Source: Betaproteobacteria bacterium (lineage in GTDB: Bacteria > Pseudomonadota > Gammaproteobacteria > Burkholderiales > Rhodocyclaceae). From it: a stretch of DNA of 58,545 bases. The notes beneath the pieces were generated by a model. The model saw only the letters and a list, made by a program, of their open reading frames with translations, did no database searches and was not told where the DNA came from. A program made the position numbers and the translations under genes. Numbering within the stretch: position 1 is the stretch's first letter; each line of letters starts with the position of its first letter. The DNA lies in contig JACQAO010000064.1 of the NCBI GenBank assembly GCA_016194935.1, forward strand, positions 1-58,545, in the 5' to 3' direction. Shown here in pieces: positions 23,565 to 33,411 of the stretch.

Positions 23565-26301
23565 AATTGAACAGGGACAGTTGGGCGATTTTCGAGAACG
23601 ACTGCTGCGCCGCCTGGAGCTCCGTCTGCTGGCGCGTCAGGTCGGTAATGGCCTGGGCATAATCAACATCCTGCAAGCGCGACAGGGTATCGGAATATTG
23701 CAGGTTCATGTCCTGGGTAACGCTATTCAGTGTGTCCACCTCGCCCAGGCGGGTGCCGATATCGGCGCGCACCCGCAGAATATTATCGGTGGCCTGGCCG
23801 AGATTGTTGATCACCGATCCCAGCGTATTGTGCAAAGCGGTGTTGCCGTTGCTGCCGGTGCCGACCGGCGTTTCCAGCGCGTTGATGAGCCGTCCCAGGG
23901 TATCGAATATGCTCTCGCTGGAGCTATTGTTCAGGGCAAACACATCGCCGCTGGCGGGCGTGCCGCTGATCGTCACCGCTGCCCCAAAGTCGTTGTATGG
24001 CGCGGCCAGACCGGAAAAATTAATAGCGTCGCCACTGACAAATTTGTGGGTGTAGGTATTGGCGCCGCTGTTGGTGTTGGTCGCGGTGTTGGTGAATAAG
24101 GATTTTTCCGTCACCTTGTCGACCAGGTCGTAGTAGAGCACCGGAGGGTTTGCCTTGGCGTCCTTCCAGAAGCGGACTTCCAGCTTGCCGCTGTTGGAAG
24201 CGCTATTCCACTTCGCCGCATCCCGCACTTCGCCGACACCGACGATCCCCGAGCCGTTATTGACAGCGGCGACCGTCTTCGGGGACGTCAGAAAATAGCC
24301 GTTGCCGCCGGGAGCGACGCCGTTTTTAATGGTGAATACATCGTTGCTGCCCGGCGTGCCGCTCACAGTGACGTTCGCGCCAAAGTCGAAAGCCTGAGCA
24401 TACGGCGGGTTGGTACCGGCCAGGACGATGGGCGTGCCGCTGCTGTAGGGATGCCCGACAAAGCCGGCGCCGCCCGGCGTTGAAGTCGCCCCGGTGAATA
24501 GCGATTTGCCGTTGGCGGCATCCACCAGGTCATAGCTGGTGGCGCCTGCTGCTGCGCCCGCCACGCTCACCGGGGAACCGAACAGGCTCGCCAGGCCGGT
24601 GTTGCCGGCCACGGCCTTCAGCGAGATAGCCGAGGTACTGCCGGCGGTCGTCGAGGTCACGACCACCTGACCGGCGGCATTCAACGATGCCGTGGCGCCG
24701 GCAGGCAATACGCCAGCGCCATTCAGCGTGGAGACCACGTTGCCTGCGGTCAGCGCGCCAGGAGGCAGCGTCACCGTTGTCGCGGCGGCGCCATTCACGC
24801 TGATCGAAAATTGATCGTTGCTACCTGCGGCCACGGTGTACCCCGGCGGAAAAGTCGCTGAGCCGGCGGCGAATCCCGCCGCCGCCGCCGGATTGACCCA
24901 GAAGCGCGCCTCCAGGTTACCGCTGTTTGCAGCATTCGACCACTTGACCGGATCTGTCACTGCGCCGGCATTGATGGTTGCGGTCACCGGCGCTGCGGTC
25001 ACGGTCAAGGCGGTGTTGCTGCGATTCAGGGAAAAAATATCGCCGAGTTGCGGCGCCCCGGAAATGACAATGCTGGCGCCATAGTCGAAAGCCAGCGAAA
25101 GCGGCGGCGTCCCGCTCAGGTTGATCGACGCGCCGCTGGTATAGAGGTGTCCGGTGAAGCCGGCCTGACCGGCTACTGTGCCGGTGTTCGAGGAACTGCC
25201 GGTGAATAGCGAGTTGCCCGTGGCGGGATTCACCAGGTCGTAGAAAGTGCTTCCCGCATTGGCCCCGGCCACGCTTGCCGGCGCGCCAAGGATATTCGCC
25301 AGGCCGGTATTGCCGCTCACGGCGCCCAGGGTGATGGCTGAAGTACTGCCGGTGGCGGCAGACGTCACCACCACCTGGTTGGCTGCGTTCAGCGATGCCG
25401 TCGCGCCGGCGGGCAGCACCCCGTTGAGCGTGGCGACGATATTGCCGGCATTCAACGCAATGCTGGGTACCGTCACAATCGTCGCGGCGGCGCCATCCAC
25501 GCTGATCGAAAATTGATTGTCATTGACGCCGGTGACAGTAAAGCCAGGCGGATAGGTCACCGTGCCGGTGGCGGAACCCGCCGTGGCCGCCGGGTTGATC
25601 CAGAAACGCACATCCAGGTTGCCGGTGCTCGACGGCAGCGCCGGCGGGGTCAGCGTAGAGGTCCAACTGTCCAGCGTGGCTTTGGCGGGGTTGGCCGAGT
25701 GCAGCGACTGCGCGCCGGTGGCAAATACGCCGTTGCCATTCTTGATGTTCATGAAAATGTCATTGCCGGAATCACTCACCGGCATCTCGCGCGAACTGGA
25801 TACCCGCAGGGCGCGCTGGCCATCATCGCCCCGGTAGGCGACGCCATTGGCGACACTGCCGGAGAACGGCATGGTGCTTCCCTGATAGCCGGAGAACAGG
25901 TATTGGCCGGTGCCGTCGGTGCTGTTGCCCAGTGCGATCAATTCGTCGTAACGGGAACGCAACTCGCTGGATATGGCGTGGCGGTCGCTGACACTCAGCC
26001 CCGCGTCGCCCGCCTGTACCGCAAGTTCACGGATCCGCACCAGCAGATCGCCGGCAGAGGAGAGCTTGCTGTCGACCATCCCCAGTGCATCCTTGGCATT
26101 GCCCAGCGACAGGCCATACTGGTCGTTCATTCCTTTGGCGTGATCGACTTCGAGCGCCCGCGCTGCGGCCACCGGATCGTCGGCGGGCGTGAGTATCCGC
26201 CGTCCGCTGGCGATCTGCTGCTGGTTGTGCAACAAGCTGCTGGTGCGGTTCTGCATCGCCTTGACGCCGCTGTCGAATATCATTCCTGTGCTGATACGCA
26301 T
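23557..26301 (-). CDS. flgL: Hook-filament junction protein FlgL (HAP3), greatly enlarged
   Basis: FlgL forms the second junction layer between hook and filament. Ends are typical: MRISTGMIFDSGVKAMQNRTSSLLHNQQQI in pieces (D0/D1, about 1-130) and the C-terminal helix DYAQAITDLTRQQTELQAA ending FNYV. The product is 914 aa, about three times enteric FlgL (317). The centre contains two full repeats and one shortened repeat of about 230 residues, starting near residues 228 (GNLDVRFWINP), 462 (GNLEARFWVNP) and 706 (GKLEVRFWKDA). Each full repeat carries NDQFSIS-V(D/N)G, VVVTS, ANILG/ASLFG and a YDLV...LFTG tail. It is read from the flgK promoter. Confidence 0.93.
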   Translation of the reverse strand: MRISTGMIFDSGVKAMQNRTSSLLHNQQQIASGRRILTPADDPVAAARALEVDHAKGMNDQYGLSLGNAKDALGMVDSKLSSAGDLLVRIRELAVQAGDAGLSVSDRHAISSELRSRYDELIALGNSTDGTGQYLFSGYQGSTMPFSGSVANGVAYRGDDGQRALRVSSSREMPVSDSGNDIFMNIKNGNGVFATGAQSLHSANPAKATLDSWTSTLTPPALPSSTGNLDVRFWINPAATAGSATGTVTYPPGFTVTGVNDNQFSISVDGAAATIVTVPSIALNAGNIVATLNGVLPAGATASLNAANQVVVTSAATGSTSAITLGAVSGNTGLANILGAPASVAGANAGSTFYDLVNPATGNSLFTGSSSNTGTVAGQAGFTGHLYTSGASINLSGTPPLSLAFDYGASIVISGAPQLGDIFSLNRSNTALTVTAAPVTATINAGAVTDPVKWSNAANSGNLEARFWVNPAAAAGFAAGSATFPPGYTVAAGSNDQFSISVNGAAATTVTLPPGALTAGNVVSTLNGAGVLPAGATASLNAAGQVVVTSTTAGSTSAISLKAVAGNTGLASLFGSPVSVAGAAAGATSYDLVDAANGKSLFTGATSTPGGAGFVGHPYSSGTPIVLAGTNPPYAQAFDFGANVTVSGTPGSNDVFTIKNGVAPGGNGYFLTSPKTVAAVNNGSGIVGVGEVRDAAKWNSASNSGKLEVRFWKDAKANPPVLYYDLVDKVTEKSLFTNTATNTNSGANTYTHKFVSGDAINFSGLAAPYNDFGAAVTISGTPASGDVFALNNSSSESIFDTLGRLINALETPVGTGSNGNTALHNTLGSVINNLGQATDNILRVRADIGTRLGEVDTLNSVTQDMNLQYSDTLSRLQDVDYAQAITDLTRQQTELQAAQQSFSKIAQLSLFNYV
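24179..25630 (-). repeat. Tandem ~700-bp repeats inside flgL
   Basis: Two copies about 702 bp apart encode the central FlgL repeats, followed by a shortened third. Nucleotide similarity is high: 25481-25517 and 24779-24815 differ at one of 37 positions. This points to intragenic duplication that is recent or kept homogeneous. Confidence 0.8.
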
Positions 26302-26339
26302 TTTTGTCTCCGTTCGCTGCCTGTGAAACGACCCTGCTT

Positions 26340-29300
26340 TTATCTTCCAAGCAACAACAACTGATCGAACAACTTGCCGGCGACGTCGATCATTTTCGCT
26401 GACGCCTGATAGGCTTGCTGGTAGCGCAACATGTTGGCAGCTTCTTCGTCAAGGTTCACACCGGACTCTGACTGAATTGCATCCTGTCCCTGCTTCACCA
26501 GGTTATCCAGGGCGCTGGCGCCGACTTGCAGCTCGCGTGCTTTGTTGCCGATCTGGCTGACGATTTGCGAATACGCCGATTGGTAGCTGGAGTTGCCTGC
26601 ATCGATAGTGTTCTTCGTCTGCAAACCGCTGAGCAGGATAGCGTTGCGATTGTCTGAAACACCGGTCGGGTTCGGCCCGAAGGTGAAGGTGTCGCCATCC
26701 ACCGGCGGACCGCTGATGCTGAAGCTGATGCCGTTGAAAGCAATGCTGGAGGCCGAGGTATAAGGGATGTAATCGGTGGGCCGGTAGATGGTATAGCTGG
26801 TCGGCGCGCCGCCATTGACAGGCGTCACCGTCACGATGCTGCCGACCGGCAGCCCTGTCAGTCGGGCCGGCAGCGCCGGACTGGTGCTGGCCTGGAGATA
26901 TTTGAGCGTCACCGGGGCGGCGGGCAGAGTGTTGGTGCTGGTGACTGCCGCGCCGACGATCGCGCCGCTGCCGAGGTTGGCGGCGGACAGGGTGATCGCT
27001 GAAGTGCCGCCCACCTGATTGGATGTCACCACCAGTTGGCCCCCGCCGTTCAGCGTCACCGTCACGCCAGCCGGTGACGCGACCAGGGCATTCAGGCTGG
27101 TCTGCAACTGGCTCGCCAGGGATGCGGGCGTATAGCTGCCGGCAGGGATGGTGGCGACGATGGAGCCGCCGCCGTCGAGACCGAGCCGGAACCGGTCGTT
27201 GGTTCCCGCGAGGATCACCAGCGGATTGGTCGGCACGACTGCACCGCTGGCCATGCCGCGATTTCCTGCGGTGGGCGTTCCGAACATCGCCGCCAGGCCG
27301 GTGTTACCCGCAGTCGTCGTCAGGGCGATGCTGGAACCGGCGCCGGTGGTCGGTGAATTTACCACCATGCGATTGGTGGCGGGATCCACGGAAACCGTGA
27401 CGCCGCCGCCGATGGCGGTCTGAATCGCGGCTGCCAGCGCCGCAGGCGTGCTGTAGACCCCTGCCGCGACGGTCATGGTTGTTACCGCACCGCCGTCCAC
27501 CGCGATGTCAAATTTATCATTAACGCCCAGGGTCAGCGTCAACGGCGTAGGTGTAGCAGGCGCCAGGCTGCCGATGGAAGCGCCGCGTGTCGTTGTCGTC
27601 ACCGCACCGAACAGTGACGCGATGCCGGTATTGGCCGGCGAAGGAAGCGCCGACAGAACCACCGATGGAATCGTCGTCGTGCTGTTCAAGTTCGAGTTGA
27701 TCAGTATCTGGTTGCTCGCTGTCGTCGTGACGGTGACCGTGCCGGTTTGCGCAGGTATGGCCGCACCCAGGGCGGTATTGATACTGGTCTGCAACTGGGC
27801 GGCCAGCGCCTGCGGCGTTGCATATGAGCCTGGCGCCAGGGTGGCCGTGACGATGGCTTTGCCATCCACCGAAATATTGAACTGGTCGTTCACGCCGGCC
27901 ACCACGGCGTAGGGAGTGGTCGGCGTTACGCTGCCCAGTGTCCCGCCATTCACCTGCGTCGGCGTGCCGAACAACTGCGGGCTGATGGGGTTGATGGTAA
28001 AGGTGTCGCCATCGACCGGGGCGCCGCTGATCTTCACGCCGACGCCGTCGACACTGATATTCGCGCCGGAGGTGTAAGGCACCCGCATGGTCGGGCCGGT
28101 GATCTTGTATATCTGTCCGGCCACGTCCACCGTCGCGCCGGCGGGGAAGCCGGCCAGGCTGGTGCTTGCCGCTTCATAGCTCAGCGTGAATGGCGCCGCC
28201 AGAACCGACGCGCTGCTGCTGACCGTACCGGCGCTGATCTGCGCGGTACCGGCGTTGGTCACGGCGGCGGCGGTGCGCAGCGGCGAGGCCAAGGCGACGT
28301 TGCGCGCATCACCCAGCGCCACGGAGATATCGTGGGCGCCGAGGCGGGTCGGCCTGATCAGGAAACTATCGTTCACATTGATGAGGCCCGAGGGCGACAG
28401 ACTAAAACCTTGCGGTTGACCGGGAGGACTGGGCGGGCTGATCTTGGTCATCAGATCAGCCATCGCCAGCGTATCGTTGCTGCCGTTTCCGGTCCAACTG
28501 GCGTTATCCGACAGACGCAACAGGGTCAGGCTGTTGGCCGATGTCTTGGTCAGGCGGTAATCGCTGGTACCCAAGTCCTGATAACTGTTGAAGCTGAGGG
28601 CAATGCTGCCGGCGCCGGTGTTGGCGAGGCTGGACAACACCATCTGGGTGGGCGGCGTGGTGCTGAAAAATGCGCCACCGAGCGCCCCGGTCATGTCCTG
28701 GCCGAGCATGTGCTGCGCATTGAAGGTTGCGCCCAGTACCGTCGCAACCCGCCCCAGACTATTCTGAGCGGCGTCCAGCGTCTGCGAACGGAACTGCAGC
28801 AAGCCGCCCAGATTGCCGCCGCTCACCAGGGATTCCGGCAGGCTCATGATTGCATTGCCGCTGCCTTGCAGGCTCAACGATACGCGGGATAAATCGTCCT
28901 GCCCCGGCACGGCCTGTAATTTATACGTCGATATGCCGATCAGCAGCGGTTGTCCGCTGCCGAAAAAAACACTCAGACTGCCGTCGGTCTCGGTATGCGA
29001 AGTGACGCGGATTTCCTTGTTGAGATCACTGAGAAGCTTGTCGCGCTGATCGTTGAGGTCATTCGCCGGCTGCAAGTCGCCTGCCGCCTGAGCGACCGTG
29101 ATGCGCTGATTCATATCGGCAAGTTGCTTCACATAGGAATTGATTGTCACGACGGTACTGCTGATCTGCTGGTTGACGCCCTGGCGGATATCTTCGATGC
29201 GCTGGTTGAGCGACTGAAAGCGCGACGCCAGGCTCTGCCCGCCGGATAGCATGGCCTGCCGGGCAGGGATTGAAGAGGGATTCGCTCCGGCCGCATCCAC

Positions 29301-29645
29301 CGCATTGAAAAAAGCCTGTAACGCCGGACTCAAGCCGGCGCTGGGATCCGCCAGCAGGTTGTCGATTTGCGAGATCTGCGCAGAATAAGTGTTGGTCTCG
29401 GCAGCACTGGTCTGCGAACTCAGTACCTGGTTCGCCAGAAAAGCGTCATAGACGCGCTTGACAGTGGCGATGGCGGTGCCTTGCCCGAAGAAACCTGCTC
29501 CGGTAAACAAGGAGATTGCAGTGGTCTGGACGTTTTGCTGGCGGTTGTAGCCGGGCGTCGAGGCATTGGCAATATTATGGCCCGTCGTCTGTATACCTAA
29601 CTGCGCGGCGCCCAGGCCGGTAATGCCGACGTTTAGTATGCTCAT
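26340..29645 (-). CDS. flgK: Hook-filament junction protein FlgK (HAP1), greatly enlarged
   Basis: FlgK forms the first junction layer on the hook. ATG 29645 gives MSILNVGITGLGAAQLGIQT, the standard start, with GHNIANASTPGYNRQQ. The C-terminus has GVSDNRNAILLSGLQTK (about 993) and the final helix ANMLRYQQAYQASAKMIDVA. At 1101 aa it is about twice enteric FlgK (547). The insertion (about 485-990) contains three beta modules whose NDxFxxxxDG motifs lie near residues 584, 706 and 812, flanked by two copies of a segment ending PVDGDTFT (near 540 and 985). A sigma-28 promoter lies just upstream. flgL starts 38 bp after the stop. Confidence 0.94.
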   Translation of the reverse strand: MSILNVGITGLGAAQLGIQTTGHNIANASTPGYNRQQNVQTTAISLFTGAGFFGQGTAIATVKRVYDAFLANQVLSSQTSAAETNTYSAQISQIDNLLADPSAGLSPALQAFFNAVDAAGANPSSIPARQAMLSGGQSLASRFQSLNQRIEDIRQGVNQQISSTVVTINSYVKQLADMNQRITVAQAAGDLQPANDLNDQRDKLLSDLNKEIRVTSHTETDGSLSVFFGSGQPLLIGISTYKLQAVPGQDDLSRVSLSLQGSGNAIMSLPESLVSGGNLGGLLQFRSQTLDAAQNSLGRVATVLGATFNAQHMLGQDMTGALGGAFFSTTPPTQMVLSSLANTGAGSIALSFNSYQDLGTSDYRLTKTSANSLTLLRLSDNASWTGNGSNDTLAMADLMTKISPPSPPGQPQGFSLSPSGLINVNDSFLIRPTRLGAHDISVALGDARNVALASPLRTAAAVTNAGTAQISAGTVSSSASVLAAPFTLSYEAASTSLAGFPAGATVDVAGQIYKITGPTMRVPYTSGANISVDGVGVKISGAPVDGDTFTINPISPQLFGTPTQVNGGTLGSVTPTTPYAVVAGVNDQFNISVDGKAIVTATLAPGSYATPQALAAQLQTSINTALGAAIPAQTGTVTVTTTASNQILINSNLNSTTTIPSVVLSALPSPANTGIASLFGAVTTTTRGASIGSLAPATPTPLTLTLGVNDKFDIAVDGGAVTTMTVAAGVYSTPAALAAAIQTAIGGGVTVSVDPATNRMVVNSPTTGAGSSIALTTTAGNTGLAAMFGTPTAGNRGMASGAVVPTNPLVILAGTNDRFRLGLDGGGSIVATIPAGSYTPASLASQLQTSLNALVASPAGVTVTLNGGGQLVVTSNQVGGTSAITLSAANLGSGAIVGAAVTSTNTLPAAPVTLKYLQASTSPALPARLTGLPVGSIVTVTPVNGGAPTSYTIYRPTDYIPYTSASSIAFNGISFSISGPPVDGDTFTFGPNPTGVSDNRNAILLSGLQTKNTIDAGNSSYQSAYSQIVSQIGNKARELQVGASALDNLVKQGQDAIQSESGVNLDEEAANMLRYQQAYQASAKMIDVAGKLFDQLLLLGR

Positions 29646-29665
29646 GACTGCCCCGTTCCTCGTAT

Positions 29666-29692
29666 TTATCGGCAAAAATTACCGAAAGTTGA
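29666..29692 (-). promoter_or_regulatory. Sigma-28 (FliA) promoter of flgK-flgL
   Basis: On the minus strand: TCAA (29692-29689), 15 bp, GCCGATAA (29673-29666). The -10 is a perfect match and the -35 matches 3 of 4. It lies 20 bp before the flgK start codon, so transcription would begin very close to the ribosome-binding site AGGAA. Confidence 0.85.
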
Positions 29693-29782
29693 GTGTTCGG
29701 GACTAACTACGCAAGCTCTGTGCCACCGTAGCTGCGACCATCCGCCCGGTGACGTTTGTGCGGGGCGGGAACCCCAGAGGGA

Positions 29783-30709
29783 TCAACTGCTCAGGCTTTG
29801 CCGCAAAGTGTTGCCGCTGATGATGCGTTCCAGTTTGGCGGCATACATGGGGTCGGTGGCATAACCGGCTTGTTGCAGGCCGCGGGCAAAAACGCTGGCG
29901 TCGCGGCTGCCCACCACGCCGGCATAACGCGGACTTGAATTCAGCAAATTGGCGTAGTCGCGGAAAGATTCGGCGTACGAAGCATAGGCGCGAAAATGTT
30001 CGACCTGTTTCTGCGCCACGCCATTGACGTATTCAGTGGCGTTGGCTTCCACCACAGCGCCATTCCAGTTCTTGCCGGCCTTGACGCCAAACAGGTTGTA
30101 GCTGGGACGGCCATCGGCGAAACGCGGTTCAGACTTGCCCCAGCCGGTCTCCAGCGCAGCCTGCGCAACCATGAAATGGGCGGGAATGCCGGTGGCCTTG
30201 CTGGCTTCATACGCATGCGTCCAGACCCGATTGACAAACTCACGCGCTGCCGGCGGCACAGCATCCGCCGATGGCGGACTGATATTGCCGATGCCGCCCT
30301 GCGGCAAAGGAATGGGCGGTGGGTTTCCTGGCAAGCCATACGCCCTGGGCGGTGGATTGAAAGGCAGTCCGTTGGGCAGAGTATCCAGTGATTGCGGATC
30401 GACGCCGGGACGCGACAACTGTTTCTCGATCAGCGCCGCCAGGCCGGTACCGCCGCCTTTGGCGGTGAGTACCTGCGCCAATTGCTGATCCATCAGGGAC
30501 TGGTACATGCGCGACTGGTCGCTGTCGAACATGCCATCCTGCGGCGTGGCTTCGCGCATGGATTTCAACACCATCTGCAGGAACAGTGCTTCGAACTGTT
30601 GGGAAGCTGCCTTGATTGCTCCGGGCGAGTTCTCCCGCACCTGGCGCTTCAAGGCGGTCAGCCCATTGACGTCCAGCGAAAATTGGTTGGGGATATCCAC
30701 AGCGGACAT
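29783..30709 (-). CDS. flgJ: Rod cap / peptidoglycan hydrolase FlgJ
   Basis: FlgJ caps the growing rod and opens the peptidoglycan. The 308-residue product is the two-domain form: N-terminal rod-cap domain (about 1-100, with FEALFLQMVLKSMREA), a Pro-rich linker (about 110-150), and a C-terminal glucosaminidase domain (about 155-305). The catalytic Glu is Glu187 (AQAALETGWG), followed by YNLFGVKAG and the Tyr-containing FRAYASYAESFRDYANLL. Read 85 bp after flgI. The two-domain form is typical of beta- and gammaproteobacteria. Confidence 0.95.
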   Translation of the reverse strand: MSAVDIPNQFSLDVNGLTALKRQVRENSPGAIKAASQQFEALFLQMVLKSMREATPQDGMFDSDQSRMYQSLMDQQLAQVLTAKGGGTGLAALIEKQLSRPGVDPQSLDTLPNGLPFNPPPRAYGLPGNPPPIPLPQGGIGNISPPSADAVPPAAREFVNRVWTHAYEASKATGIPAHFMVAQAALETGWGKSEPRFADGRPSYNLFGVKAGKNWNGAVVEANATEYVNGVAQKQVEHFRAYASYAESFRDYANLLNSSPRYAGVVGSRDASVFARGLQQAGYATDPMYAAKLERIISGNTLRQSLSS

Positions 30710-30794
30710 AGGTTCAGGCTACTCCTGCCGAATCGGCCCGCATCAGGGGAATAAGCGCGTTTACTACCGGCAATTCTTGCCTCCAGGCAGACGG

Positions 30795-31904
30795 CTAAAT
30801 AATCTCCAGCTCGGCGCGCAAGGCGCCGGATACTTTCATGGCCTGCAAGATGGCGATCAGGTCCTGGGGATTGGCGCCGATTGCATTGAGCGCCTTGAGC
30901 ACATCCGAGAGATTGGCGCCGCCGCGCACATTCAGCAACGCGCCGCCTTCCTGCTTGATCTCGATCTGGGCATTGGTTACGCCGGCGGTCTGACCTGCAG
31001 CCAGCGGGTTGGGCTGGCTCACAGCATTGTCGGCACTGACTGTCACCGACAGATTGCCATGCGCCACAGCGCAATTATCCAGCGTCACTGCCTTGTTCAT
31101 CACCACCGAACCGGTGCGGCCATTGATGATCACCTTGGCGGCCATCTGCATCGGCACCAGATCGAGATTCTCGATGCGTCCCAAAAAAGTCACCCGCTCG
31201 TCGGTGTTGAGCGGCGCCTTGACCCGCACCTGCCCGCCATCCGCAGCCGTGGCCGTGCCTGGAGCAAAGCGGTTAATGGCTTCGACCAATCTTTCCATGG
31301 TGCCAAAATCGGCAGTATTAAGATCAAAGTAAACATATTCGCCCCGGCCCAGCGCGGTAGGCACTTCCCGCTCGACAGTGGCGCCGCCGGCGATGCGCCC
31401 GACCGAAAGATGATTGACGACAGTCCTGCTGCCTGCCGCCGCCGCCCCCGCACCGCTGACAACCACATTGCCCTGGGCGATGGCGAAAATATTCCCGTCG
31501 GCGCCTTTCAGCGGCGTCATCACCAGGGTTCCGCCGCGCAACGATTTAGCGTTGCCCATCGATGAAACGGTGATGTCGATCTGCTGGCCGGCGCGCGCAA
31601 ACGGCGGCAAGGTTGCCGTCACCATCACGGCGGCGACATTCTTCAATTGCAGGTTGGTTCCCGGCGGCAGGGTGACGCCCATGTTGGAGAGCATGCTGAT
31701 GATGCTTTGCACTGTGAACGGCGTCTGGGTGGTCTGGTCGCCGCTGCCGTCGAGGCCGACGACGATGCCGTAGCCGATCAATTGATTATTGCGCACGCCG
31801 GCTATCGTAGTGAGATCCTTGATCCGCTCGGCCTGGGCTGGCGCGCTGAACGCGAGCACGCCGAAAATGCCCAGTAACGCCAGCAATTTTTTCATGTCGT
31901 TCAT
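30795..31904 (-). CDS. flgI: Flagellar P-ring protein FlgI
   Basis: FlgI forms the periplasmic bushing around the rod. The 369-residue product has a Sec signal peptide (about 1-25, cleaved after APAQA) and the conserved mature start ERIKDLTTIAGVRNNQLIGYG, then VVGLDGSGDQTTQTPFT. It ends with the family's C-terminal LSDVLKALNAIGANPQDLIAILQAMK. FlgA, encoded at 37972, is its chaperone. 13 bp separate it from flgH. Confidence 0.97.
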   Translation of the reverse strand: MNDMKKLLALLGIFGVLAFSAPAQAERIKDLTTIAGVRNNQLIGYGIVVGLDGSGDQTTQTPFTVQSIISMLSNMGVTLPPGTNLQLKNVAAVMVTATLPPFARAGQQIDITVSSMGNAKSLRGGTLVMTPLKGADGNIFAIAQGNVVVSGAGAAAAGSRTVVNHLSVGRIAGGATVEREVPTALGRGEYVYFDLNTADFGTMERLVEAINRFAPGTATAADGGQVRVKAPLNTDERVTFLGRIENLDLVPMQMAAKVIINGRTGSVVMNKAVTLDNCAVAHGNLSVTVSADNAVSQPNPLAAGQTAGVTNAQIEIKQEGGALLNVRGGANLSDVLKALNAIGANPQDLIAILQAMKVSGALRAELEII

Positions 31905-31917
31905 GATTTCAGCCTGT

Positions 31918-32598
31918 TCAGAAAGGAAGGACGCTCAGGAAGAAACGGCCAAGCCAGCCCATCGCCTGGGCCGAATCGACAAAGCCGTTGGCCTTGAATT
32001 CGATGCGCGCATCCGCCACCTGGGTCGACTGCACGGTATTCGACGCAGTGATGGTGCTGGGGTTGACCACGCCGGAAAAACGGATGAACTCCTCGCCTTC
32101 CTTGAGACCGATCTGCTTCTCGCCCGACACCAGCAGATTGCCATTCGGGTACACCTCGATCACCGTCACCGTGATGATGCCGGTGAAGGCATTGGAAGAT
32201 GAGTTCTCGCCCTTGCCGCCGAACTTGCTGGTGTCGTTGGCGGTCAACGCGGTCCCCTGCGCACTCTTGAACGGCAGGCCAGTCACCGTCGGCACGCTGA
32301 CGTTGAAGCTGTCGCTGCGTTCCGCCGTGGTCGAACCTTTCTTCGAAGCCTGCGTGGTTTCGGCGATGTTGATGGTGATGGTGTCGCCGACAAACCGCGC
32401 ACGGCGGTCTTCGAATAAAGGCCGCAGCGACGAGACGCTGTAAATCGCCCCATTCATCGGGGCCACGGCATTTTTCGGTTCCGGGCGCGCGCTCATCGGC
32501 TGGTGCACGCTGGTCGGCGGAGTCGTCGTGGCGCAAGCCGCCAGCAGCGCGGCGGATAACAAGGTAAGTGTGCGTTTTGCAGCCTTGATGGTGATCAT
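31918..32598 (-). CDS. flgH: Flagellar L-ring lipoprotein FlgH
   Basis: FlgH forms the outer-membrane ring. The 226-residue product begins with a lipoprotein signal ending in lipobox LAAC (Cys22) and has the family motifs LFEDRRARFVGDTITINI, SSNAFTGIITVTVIEVYPNGNL and GEEFIRFSGVVNPSTI. It sits 10 bp after flgG and 13 bp before flgI, in the usual order. Confidence 0.97.
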   Translation of the reverse strand: MITIKAAKRTLTLLSAALLAACATTTPPTSVHQPMSARPEPKNAVAPMNGAIYSVSSLRPLFEDRRARFVGDTITINIAETTQASKKGSTTAERSDSFNVSVPTVTGLPFKSAQGTALTANDTSKFGGKGENSSSNAFTGIITVTVIEVYPNGNLLVSGEKQIGLKEGEEFIRFSGVVNPSTITASNTVQSTQVADARIEFKANGFVDSAQAMGWLGRFFLSVLPF

Positions 32599-32608
32599 GG
32601 CGCGCTCC

Positions 32609-33391
32609 TTACAACTGGCTCAATTTCGCCAGCATCTGGTCGGAAGTCGAAATGACCCGCGAGTTGATCTCATAGGCGCGTTGCGCCTGGATCATATTCA
32701 CCAGCTCTTCGGCAACATTGACGTTGGAGGTTTCGACATAGCCCTGCGTCAGCAGGCCGGCGCCGTTGGTGCCTGGAGTGTTCGGGGTCGGCGTGCCGCT
32801 GGATGCGGTTTCGATAAACAGGTTCTCGCCCGCGCTCTGCAAGCCGCCGGGATTGACGAAGCCCGCCAACTGGATCGTGCCGATCTGGGTCGGTGCGGTT
32901 GCACCCGCCTGCACCACGCTCACCACGCCGTCGCGGCCTACCGTTACCGACAGCGCATTGGCCGGAACGGTCAGCGCGGGAGACAGGGGATAACCGCTGG
33001 AGGTCACCACCTGGCCGGTGGCGTCCTTCTGGAACGAGCCGTCGCGGGTGTAGGACAAGGTGCCGTCGGGCATCTGAATCTGGAAGTAGCCTTGCCCGTT
33101 GATCGCCAGGTCGAGCGGATTGTTGGTCTGCGTCAGGCTGCCCTGGGTATGTATTTTCTCGGTGGCGATAGGCCGCACGCCGGTGCCGAGTTGCAGACCG
33201 GAAGGGATCGTGGTCTGCTGCGACGACTGCGCGCCCGGCTGGCGCAAGGTCTGATAGAGCAGGTCCTCGAATACCGCGCGCGCCCGCTTGAAGCCGTTGG
33301 TGCCGACGTTGGCGAGGTTGTTGGCGATCACGTCGAGCTGCGTCTGCTGCGCATCAAGGCCGGTCTTGGCGATCCAGAGGGAACGTATCAT
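32609..33391 (-). CDS. flgG: Flagellar distal rod protein FlgG
   Basis: FlgG makes the distal rod (drive shaft). The product is 260 aa, equal to enteric FlgG. N-terminal [20 protein letters not shown] and [21 protein letters not shown] are diagnostic, as is the C-terminal [13 protein letters not shown] after [17 protein letters not shown] (here [10 protein letters not shown]). It lacks the large insertions seen in FlgE, FlgK and FlgL of this cluster. Confidence 0.97.
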   Translation of the reverse strand: MIRSLWIAKTGLDAQQTQLDVIANNLANVGTNGFKRARAVFEDLLYQTLRQPGAQSSQQTTIPSGLQLGTGVRPIATEKIHTQGSLTQTNNPLDLAINGQGYFQIQMPDGTLSYTRDGSFQKDATGQVVTSSGYPLSPALTVPANALSVTVGRDGVVSVVQAGATAPTQIGTIQLAGFVNPGGLQSAGENLFIETASSGTPTPNTPGTNGAGLLTQGYVETSNVNVAEELVNMIQAQRAYEINSRVISTSDQMLAKLSQL

Positions 33392-33411
33392 CTGCTGCTC
33401 CTGTTAATTCT

